Source: Marinobacterium sediminicola
Lineage (GTDB): Bacteria; Pseudomonadota; Gammaproteobacteria; Pseudomonadales; Balneatricaceae
DNA length: 64,000 nt
Reading direction: 5' to 3'
Assembly: GCF_022343685.1 (NCBI RefSeq)
Contig: NZ_CP092123.1
Location: 3,038,001 to 3,102,000, forward strand
Below, in pieces: positions 53,595 to 61,278 of this stretch. Position numbers and translations under genes: made by a program. The stretch's first letter is position 1, and every line of letters begins with the position of its first letter. Below the pieces are notes generated by a model that made no database searches, was not told where the DNA came from, and saw only the letters and a list, made by a program, of their open reading frames with translations.

Positions 53595-56468
53595 CTACTG
53601 AGACGAGATGCCGCACCTGCTCATGACCAATCTATTTCTTGCACGTGTACATCCCACGTAAAGCCGATTGCGAAATATTGGCTGTGAAAGATCATACTGG
53701 TCGAGCATGGGCAGTAGCACAACATCGAACTCAAGCCCTTTCACATGTAAGACAGACGTGAAATGCACCAGGTACTTTTTATTTAGTTCAATATGCTCAG
53801 ACATGCTCATTTTCCTGAAACTACCGTCCAGTTTTTCCTCACAGTAACTGTGAAATAGTTTGGCAGCCTCAAGATCAGGCAATACGACTGCAAGTGACTG
53901 ATCTTCGGGAGTCTCTGAAATCAGTTCGCATATATACTGAAGCTCATCATGGCGAGCACTAAAATCTCGTAGATTATGTGGCTCTCCTTCACCATTAAAT
54001 CTGACCTCCAATGCAGAATGAAAAATCTCTATATCTATTTCATTCCCTTTGCTGAGTAAATTTCGCAAATTGGCGCTGAAGGATGCAAGTTCAGGCTCGG
54101 ATTTTTGCCGCAGGTTCTCGTCAAGCTCAACAAACTGAGGATAATGTCCAATCGGGAAACATTTTCCAATATGAATTTCTTGATTTCGCAGCAACTGCTG
54201 CGAGCGATCACCTACTACCGTAACAGCAGTAAAAAGGGGATCCGCCTGTGAGGTCATGAGATAAATCTGCTGTTCAGTGAAATCCTGCACCTCGTCGACA
54301 AAAACACTTTGATAATACGCTGGCTCACGGAGACTGGGTGGTAATGTAGAGCTCACGCCAATGCTCAGGTCATGGGCCAGGCACAACAGCAGATCTATAT
54401 CTGAATCATTCAGTTTTTTTGTTTCTAGCCGTTCATACACTTCCTGTGCGATATGTTTTTCCGGGAAATGAGCAGCAGCAGAGCTCAGGGCTTTCGAATA
54501 AGACCCTGCAATGTTTTTCAATGGCTTTGCCAAGCAATCTATGGCAGATCGCATAAATATTCTACGTGGAAATAGCTTTCTTTCTTCCTTTTCGACGTCG
54601 TTCACCGCCTGACTACCAAGGCCACGGTAAACCTTCAAACGTTTCAGAACCTCACCATCCAAGTACAGCAATGAACCAGATGAGCCAAGACGAATGAATA
54701 GTTCATCTACCGGCATAAATACAGCATTAAACCGACCCTTTTCAGAAAAATTAGGGACTCTAGCAATAACGCCCTTACCATTTCTGGCAAGCTCCAAGGC
54801 TTCGTCAAAAGATAGAACCTGGCCCTCAGCAGACAGAAATTCGTATTGCCTGCTTGAGGCTGTAGGGACGGTAACTGGCTTAACGTTACCTTCACCTTGA
54901 GCATTTTTCTCTAGATCATAGAGAACCAGAATACTGCCTGTATCGAGAAAAAGGTCTGTTGCAGACTCAGCAAGCTTTGGCGCAAGCTCCTGAATACTCT
55001 TGCCATACACGACTCGACCTCCAACCAAAACGCAGAGTGAGTCTGCCCCGAGAATTTTTTGCGTTACTTCTTCTATTTTTCGAAGCAACTTCCTTCCCAA
55101 GCCATAAATTGCACGCTCCGGCGAACTTGCTCCTCTCAGCTCTAACGCAATCTTTTCGACTTCACTCAAAAGATTTTTTTTAGCGACCGAAAACAGTGCT
55201 TTTTGGCTAGACGTAAAGCTGTTCAGCTTGTCGCTATTAATTCTGGTAGCTTGATCAACAAGGTCCTCAGCTATGATCTTCGCCACCTCTCTTCGCGAGG
55301 CGTTTAACCAGGCTAGCGTTGTGGTCAAAGGGTCTCCTGGCTCACTGCTGTGCTTAAAACGAGCACCGTTGATTCCCGACGACTCAAGGTTTCGATAAGC
55401 CCTCAAACGAGCGCGCAACTCGTGGTACTCAAGAACAGGCAGGCTAGGCATACCGAGCTGACTACATGTTTCTTTGAGGTACTGAATCAGCTCAGCGGTA
55501 CGAACAAAGCCAACGCTGCCTTCTTGGGAGAATTTCCCAGCAAACTGTGCCTCCCAATAATCAAAATCATCGCCCAGAATTGCGTGAAATGTATCTCGAT
55601 CAGAGACTTCATTGGAATTAAAGTCGCAGAGCATCTTGGTGCGCCCCAACGCTGCGGACGTTTTCCCTGATCCAGCCACACCTTCTACCCACATGGGGCC
55701 AACGGGGGCACGGGAAATAATTTTATCCTGACCATGGGTTCTGTTTAGAAAAAAATGATCGTCTAGAGTTATGCCAGACGAAGATTCAACGGCGTACTCG
55801 TCTTCATGATCATCTATTTCGGAGAAGGATAATAAGGCTTGCTCATCGTCATCATCTACGATCAAAAGTGAAAAGGTGTCAGTCTCCTCGCTCGGCTGAC
55901 CATCTGACTGATCACTGACAGGCGCCGGCAACACTGTATTCGGTTCGGTTGTTGGAACCTGTGGTTCAGGCGGCGTCTGATGAACAGCCTTTCTTACGCT
56001 AAGAAGCGCTTTTTCAATAAAGGCTCTTAAGTCCATAACTCTGCCACTACCATCATTATTCTCAACTTTCATAGCCATGAAGTTTCGTGCGTGTCGCTCC
56101 AGCTCTTCAAAGCCGTGTCGCCGAAACTGACGTTCTTCTGCGACTTTATAGCTCCCCCATGCTTGCGAGTAGCCCTCATAACCCATACCGGCGACAGAGC
56201 ATAACCGACCAACAGGTGAGTGGGGCGTAACATACCCGGAGCGATGGCTAGGGTAGACTAGGGATTCCATGCCCAGTCGAAAAATAGTAATGCCTCCCTG
56301 CTCACGATCCAGCTTCAACGCCTTTGAATACGCACTGCGCTTCAGCCCTCTGTATTTCAAATCACCATCACGAATCATTTTTTCCGCATATTCAATAATC
56401 CCATCAAGGATCTCCAATTCCTCTTGGGCAACTTCCTGTAAGTAGCTTTCGTTGAGTGTCTGATCCAT
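53595..56468 (-). CDS. Large UvrD-like superfamily 1 helicase
   Basis: A 957-aa protein. The N-terminal ~230 residues have no recognised fold and end in a proline/acidic linker (PEPQVPTTEPNTVLPAPV, then EETDTFSLLIVDDDDE). A UvrD-like motor follows, with Walker A GVAGSGKTSAALG near 260, motif II VFVDEVQDFTEQQIYLM near 720, VLHVKGLEFDVVLLP and the terminal YVGCTRARNRLVMS. A large insertion (about 330-700) lies between motor lobes. Base composition is more AT-rich than the flanking core genes. It lies 44 bases after... pglX-C's neighbour position (it ends before the DUF262 gene) and belongs to the accessory block of the BREX operon. Confidence 0.85.
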   Translation of the reverse strand: MDQTLNESYLQEVAQEELEILDGIIEYAEKMIRDGDLKYRGLKRSAYSKALKLDREQGGITIFRLGMESLVYPSHRSGYVTPHSPVGRLCSVAGMGYEGYSQAWGSYKVAEERQFRRHGFEELERHARNFMAMKVENNDGSGRVMDLRAFIEKALLSVRKAVHQTPPEPQVPTTEPNTVLPAPVSDQSDGQPSEETDTFSLLIVDDDDEQALLSFSEIDDHEDEYAVESSSGITLDDHFFLNRTHGQDKIISRAPVGPMWVEGVAGSGKTSAALGRTKMLCDFNSNEVSDRDTFHAILGDDFDYWEAQFAGKFSQEGSVGFVRTAELIQYLKETCSQLGMPSLPVLEYHELRARLRAYRNLESSGINGARFKHSSEPGDPLTTTLAWLNASRREVAKIIAEDLVDQATRINSDKLNSFTSSQKALFSVAKKNLLSEVEKIALELRGASSPERAIYGLGRKLLRKIEEVTQKILGADSLCVLVGGRVVYGKSIQELAPKLAESATDLFLDTGSILVLYDLEKNAQGEGNVKPVTVPTASSRQYEFLSAEGQVLSFDEALELARNGKGVIARVPNFSEKGRFNAVFMPVDELFIRLGSSGSLLYLDGEVLKRLKVYRGLGSQAVNDVEKEERKLFPRRIFMRSAIDCLAKPLKNIAGSYSKALSSAAAHFPEKHIAQEVYERLETKKLNDSDIDLLLCLAHDLSIGVSSTLPPSLREPAYYQSVFVDEVQDFTEQQIYLMTSQADPLFTAVTVVGDRSQQLLRNQEIHIGKCFPIGHYPQFVELDENLRQKSEPELASFSANLRNLLSKGNEIDIEIFHSALEVRFNGEGEPHNLRDFSARHDELQYICELISETPEDQSLAVVLPDLEAAKLFHSYCEEKLDGSFRKMSMSEHIELNKKYLVHFTSVLHVKGLEFDVVLLPMLDQYDLSQPIFRNRLYVGCTRARNRLVMSRCGISSQ

Positions 56469-56512
56469 GCTTGTTCACTCTGCTTCATGATGTTTTTTAT
56501 TTCGCGAGTAGC

Positions 56513-58246
56513 TCACTGAGGCTTTTCACCCGTCACAGCTTTTACTTCAGCCAACAGATCCCCAAACTTGCCATAGTTCACCTTCACGCCATCATCCAGA
56601 TCCAGTGCGATTCGCTGGTCTGCAAAGTGACGGAGTTTTTCATCAAACTCAGCCAGTTCAGCCTGCTGTTTGTGCAGGGTGTTGATCTCTTTTTCCAAGC
56701 GCTTGGTTTCAGCAGCGGATGTGCTGGCGGCCTTATCCTGCTCCAGCTTGTCAGCATAGGCAGTAAGCTTAGCGGTAAGCGGAATCACGTATTCGGTACG
56801 CATACGTGCCAGGGTACCTTCGTTGTAGCGATGCAAGTAGACCAGACATTCGAAAGCCTTCTGCTTGCCTGAGCTGAACAACCAGTAGATCGGGCGCTTC
56901 TTGTAGGTGCGCATATGATCCTTATAGAACTGGGTGCTCAGGTAGCGGCGGATGGTATCCAGGGCGGATTCGCCCCGCTTGGGTTTGATAGCGTGCAGGC
57001 ACAGGCTTTCGGCCACGAAATCGAGGTTTTCCTGCAGGTGCTCATCGCCCCAAACTACTCGGACAAACTCACGGAAGCGGTTGGTAGCGTCGTCGGCAAA
57101 CCATTCCTGATCGGTCAGCGGCAGGATGGCATCATCATCCGGCATAAAGCGCGGCGACGGGATCTGCTTCAGGTAGTCCTCCAGGGTTTCGCCCTGACTG
57201 GCGAGAATCAGGCCGGGCTTATCAATGGAGTAACGGCCCATCATGCAGCCAATGGCATAGGACAACAATTCTTCAATTGTTTCACATTGAAGTAAAAGCC
57301 TAATTTCTTGTTCATCCTTTTTTGAACCGTATCGATAAAAAGGATTACAATTAAGAGTTACTTCCTCTGAAAAAACGTCAGGATCCAGTTCTCCTGCTAA
57401 TCCATATGCATCGATGAATAGTCTATTGTTTTTCTTTTCTAACTCAATTGTTTTTAAAACCATCTCATCCCACTTAACACAAAGATCCTGATATCCATGT
57501 CTTATTGGGATCTTATCATGGGCTATTTCTACCATAGGGTTAACCGTGAAGTCCCATGACGTTTCAAAAGCATCCCAATCACTTTTGGCAATAGCTATCA
57601 ATGATTTAGAGACCAATCGAACTTCATCATTAATATAGCCTGGGGCCAAAGTTAGCTTTCTAAAATCCCCTGACTGAAAATGTAATGTTGGGTTTAGTAT
57701 TTTTGACCAATAATCAGAGAACTTTGTGTTCATTAAGGCCACGCCGATCTCGATAAGATCTGGGGCCTTAAAAAAAGCAGACGGACCAGAGGCATCAAAA
57801 ATGAAACCATTAGGTAAGTATCTGCATGAAAGTCTTCCGCTTGTTACATCAGACCAAGTAATTCCAGAAGAAAAATAAAACTCTTCGCCTCGTGCGCAAA
57901 AGTTCTTTTCAGACTTTATTTCATTTCCATTATCCTGCCAATTAACAACGTAATCAAAGTTTCCATACCACTTTCTATAAGCACCACCCTTATTGTATGG
58001 GTACCACTTATCATTAATTTTTGAAATAGATACTTCTGACCAAAGTCTAACATAAATGGCATTATTTCCGGTTTGAACACCATTTGAGGAGGTTGCATAC
58101 CTAGAAATAGAAGGATAGTTTTCAAAACAGTTTAGTTGCTTCTCACTAATCCAATAAGCCACCGGCCCACCAGGAATCTTCATGAAATCCGCCGCCGAAG
58201 CCCGATAGAAATACTGGCTCATATCCTTGGTTTTTTCCTGACTCAT
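56513..58246 (-). CDS. pglX: PglX C-terminal half (target recognition and helical tail), BREX type 1
   Basis: A 577-aa protein equivalent to the second half of PglX. It begins MSQEKTKDMSQYFYRASAAD then FMKIPGGPVAYWISEK, the start of the target-recognition region in intact PglX, and ends with the family tail KRPIYWLFSSGKQKAFECLV, a coiled coil (TKRLEKEINTLHKQQAEL) and LDLDDGVKVNYGKFGDLL. No methyltransferase motif is present. Its own start has AAGGGGAA upstream, located inside the RT gene's end; only 2 bases separate the RT stop from this ATG. The stretch 57250-58140 (recognition domain) is strongly AT-rich. It probably pairs with the methyltransferase half at 61275-63224. Confidence 0.9.
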   Translation of the reverse strand: MSQEKTKDMSQYFYRASAADFMKIPGGPVAYWISEKQLNCFENYPSISRYATSSNGVQTGNNAIYVRLWSEVSISKINDKWYPYNKGGAYRKWYGNFDYVVNWQDNGNEIKSEKNFCARGEEFYFSSGITWSDVTSGRLSCRYLPNGFIFDASGPSAFFKAPDLIEIGVALMNTKFSDYWSKILNPTLHFQSGDFRKLTLAPGYINDEVRLVSKSLIAIAKSDWDAFETSWDFTVNPMVEIAHDKIPIRHGYQDLCVKWDEMVLKTIELEKKNNRLFIDAYGLAGELDPDVFSEEVTLNCNPFYRYGSKKDEQEIRLLLQCETIEELLSYAIGCMMGRYSIDKPGLILASQGETLEDYLKQIPSPRFMPDDDAILPLTDQEWFADDATNRFREFVRVVWGDEHLQENLDFVAESLCLHAIKPKRGESALDTIRRYLSTQFYKDHMRTYKKRPIYWLFSSGKQKAFECLVYLHRYNEGTLARMRTEYVIPLTAKLTAYADKLEQDKAASTSAAETKRLEKEINTLHKQQAELAEFDEKLRHFADQRIALDLDDGVKVNYGKFGDLLAEVKAVTGEKPQ

Positions 58247-58248
58247 AA

Positions 58249-61200
58249 TTATTCCCCTTTCGGTAATTCTTTACGGTCGTGCGCCATGTCGTTATTGAAA
58301 CCATCGGGTACAGGCTTGAAGCCCTTCGATGGTGAACGGTGGCTGGACTGGAATTGGCGCAGGGCGAGGATGTCGATTTCGCCCGTAATGCAGTAATCGT
58401 GGTTTCCGCCTCTGACACGCAGCAGATCTCGCTTCCAGCGATCCTTGTAAGGAGCGCGGATGCGGCTGTCGCCAAACTGGCGGTTATTGCACTGAATGAT
58501 GTAGGCATGGATGTCCAGTGCAGCGGACTCTACTAATGCGTTGAAGGTATCAGTATCCGGATTCCATTCAGCGACAAACAAGGCGTCGATTTCCCCGCGC
58601 AGATCTGCGCGGTATCGGATATTGGTGAGTTCACTACAGATCATCAATGCAAAGCGGAAATCACCATGCTGGATAATCGGCGGCTTGTTCCATTGCTGAC
58701 CTTGAGCCGGAACCATCTCCAAACCTGCCAACCGAAAAAGCTCTTGTTCCTCGTGCAACGCGGGGAACTGCTTGTCTTGCCGGTAAATCATCAACGATGG
58801 GAACCCAAGGCCATCATGTGTCAGTGATGCCCAAATCTGGTTACGTACTTTTTTCTTTGGCGCGTGCAGGTATTCCACACCGGTGATCAAGGAAATGCCT
58901 CTACCTTTCAGCTTTTCAGCAATGCGCATAAACCACTGAGGCGGTAGAGCCAGCTCCGGCAGGATCAGGTAGCCGGCACCATCTGGTCTGGATATCAGCT
59001 CATTAATCAATCGATTAATGCGCTCAAAACGCTTACGAACATCCGGGTCAGGCTGGCGCATGACGGCAGCTACAAAACTGCTATCTTTGGTTTCCCAACT
59101 TGATACCGCGATGGTTTGCTTGGCCCGTTTTTCGCCGTCTGGAATGCGCAGCAGCCTCTTGGGTCTATCCCATTGAGGCATCTTATGGTCCGTCAACTCA
59201 AAGCCTCGTAAGGCGTAGATGGCATCGTTTAACTGTTCCCACTGAGTTGGGTTAAACGGGTCTGGCGCAACCAGGTATAACTCGTTGAGGCTAAAGGGAC
59301 GTGTTGAGAAGACCAGTCCACTCGGAACGCCCTTTTGGAACTTTATCCAGTCTCCCAACTTTCGAATGCCAGCGATTACTTCATCGAGAAGTAGGCCAGA
59401 CGGGTCGATGAGCATTATTTTGCTGCGGGCGGGAACACCTCTTTGCGTCACCATTTCTTTCGGTAGGCCAATAAAGCGCAGAGGGGTATGTGCCAAGTCA
59501 TAGCTGAAGAGCCGGGAATGCTCTTTGTTCAGGTTTTGGATACGAGAGGTATCAAGGTAACCTTGCAAAAAGGATCGAAGATCCAGGGTCGCGGTCAGGT
59601 GAGACTCGTAAATCGTCCCCGCACCAGATGAGCTTTCGAATTTTTCCCACGCGATTTTGCCCTCGCGGCTTAGTTTTGGAGGCCAAGCGGATACAAAGCT
59701 CTCAGCTATTGATTCATATAGTGGTGTTTTCCAGCATTCAAACGCTTCATCAGGTACGGAAGTGCCTGATTTGATAGTAATCTCGCAGTGCTGTTCAACC
59801 TTCGCAACCAACGCCTCCAGCGCCCTAAGCAATTCTCCCAGGCGCTCGAAGTCCTGACATGCCGTCGCCATTCTGATAATTCGAGGCAGATACTGGGACA
59901 GCTCGAAGAACTTTACCGGCGTAAGCAAATGATCCATAACCGCACGATAAAAAGCATACCGATGCTGCTTCCAGGCATCTGGCGGCAGGTCACGCTCATA
60001 GGCTTCGTAGTCGCGCAGGTTAAGAGCAAATCCCGCCCTGTGTAGCGTTAATGCGTCTGTCTTGCGTAGGTTGTCTGCCTGTTCTCCTGCGTGATTCGTG
60101 GCCTTTAGCAGGTCAGTGGCGACAGTCCCGGGCGATTCAGGCAAGTTAGGTAAAGAACGCCATTCGCTTGCACGATGATTAATTTGTTCCGAAATCGCGT
60201 TGATGAGAGCAGCACCCGACTCACCTGACAGAACAAACAACTTGTTTTTGTCGTTCTCAAAAGCGACACGGCTTCCTTTTAGGTACGGTGGACAGAACAG
60301 GATACTGCGCTGCTCATTCTTGAAAAGGTCTTTGCCTCCATCGCGGCTGAAGATCCACTCCCAGAACTTCTCAGTACTCTTAATACCGCTGGTGTTCTCC
60401 ATGACCAGCATCATGTCATCTACATAACGGCCGTAGTAGAGTGGCACAACTTGCTGCTCGATAAACTGGTCCATTCTGAGCAAGGCAGCATTTGCTATAA
60501 CGGCAGAGGCTGGCAGGCCAACGGGTAACCCCTTCTTTAACGGCGTACTTTGAGCCCAAGCTTTCACAGCCGTGATGAATAAGCGGTGCAGCTTTTCCTC
60601 TGGCGCCTTCAGGTCAACACCTGCCAGCTTTTGGAAGTCATCATCCAGCATGAAATCAGGATTCAGCTCATGGTAGAAACTACTAACATCCGCCGTAAGC
60701 GCCAACACTTTCTTTTTGTCAGCCAAAGCTGACTTCATAGCTTTGATGCCACCGTCTCGCCAGTCTCGGAATGGTTTCAGGTAGGGCTTGAAGGATCCCA
60801 GGGCTTGCTCATTGATCTTGTTATGTCTGTTTCGTCGCAGACGGCTGCCATACACGTTATCACTGAGTGCATTATCGAACTTGTCTCCGACTTTAAGCAT
60901 CCAGTATGTCGATAGAACGTGGAGATCTATGCTGCACCGAGCCATGAGCCGGAACTCTGCGGTAGGCTTGTCATCGCCCTCAACCATCCGCGTCCATTCG
61001 TCATCAGGTGATGCGAAAATAAGCCCTGAGTCTGCTTTGGATTCTTTGTCATCAGCGGGATTGATCGACTTGGGTACCAATATCCAAGCGCCAAGGAAGT
61101 CAGGATCAACTACCCAACCTTCATCATCACTATTGATGCGGTCACAAAGGCACTCAAGATTTTCGACGAGGTTATCTTCGTAGTCTGCCATCCCGAACAA

Positions 61201-61278
61201 CTGCGGGTTGGTCGAGTAGTACAGGTCTACCTTGGCTTTACGCCAGGCGATAGCGAGATCGGTGGTGGATACGTTCAT
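58249..61278 (-). CDS. Reverse transcriptase-nitrilase fusion, DRT type 1 (UG1)-like
   Basis: A 1009-aa protein. The RT domain (about 110-360) has LTADVSSFYHELN (D197), the GLPASAVIANAAL motif and GRYVDDMMLV with YVDD at 285-288. A helical middle (about 380-640) is followed by a nitrilase-like domain (about 720-970) with the putative triad E775 (LPELALPP), K836 (DKQFPALHEEQ) and C881 (ALMICSELTN). RT plus C-terminal nitrilase is the architecture of defence-associated RT type 1 (unknown-group 1). The start overlaps the pglX-N stop by 4 bases and the stop is 2 bases from pglX-C. No room exists beside the gene for an adjacent template RNA. Confidence 0.88.
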   Translation of the reverse strand: MNVSTTDLAIAWRKAKVDLYYSTNPQLFGMADYEDNLVENLECLCDRINSDDEGWVVDPDFLGAWILVPKSINPADDKESKADSGLIFASPDDEWTRMVEGDDKPTAEFRLMARCSIDLHVLSTYWMLKVGDKFDNALSDNVYGSRLRRNRHNKINEQALGSFKPYLKPFRDWRDGGIKAMKSALADKKKVLALTADVSSFYHELNPDFMLDDDFQKLAGVDLKAPEEKLHRLFITAVKAWAQSTPLKKGLPVGLPASAVIANAALLRMDQFIEQQVVPLYYGRYVDDMMLVMENTSGIKSTEKFWEWIFSRDGGKDLFKNEQRSILFCPPYLKGSRVAFENDKNKLFVLSGESGAALINAISEQINHRASEWRSLPNLPESPGTVATDLLKATNHAGEQADNLRKTDALTLHRAGFALNLRDYEAYERDLPPDAWKQHRYAFYRAVMDHLLTPVKFFELSQYLPRIIRMATACQDFERLGELLRALEALVAKVEQHCEITIKSGTSVPDEAFECWKTPLYESIAESFVSAWPPKLSREGKIAWEKFESSSGAGTIYESHLTATLDLRSFLQGYLDTSRIQNLNKEHSRLFSYDLAHTPLRFIGLPKEMVTQRGVPARSKIMLIDPSGLLLDEVIAGIRKLGDWIKFQKGVPSGLVFSTRPFSLNELYLVAPDPFNPTQWEQLNDAIYALRGFELTDHKMPQWDRPKRLLRIPDGEKRAKQTIAVSSWETKDSSFVAAVMRQPDPDVRKRFERINRLINELISRPDGAGYLILPELALPPQWFMRIAEKLKGRGISLITGVEYLHAPKKKVRNQIWASLTHDGLGFPSLMIYRQDKQFPALHEEQELFRLAGLEMVPAQGQQWNKPPIIQHGDFRFALMICSELTNIRYRADLRGEIDALFVAEWNPDTDTFNALVESAALDIHAYIIQCNNRQFGDSRIRAPYKDRWKRDLLRVRGGNHDYCITGEIDILALRQFQSSHRSPSKGFKPVPDGFNNDMAHDRKELPKGE

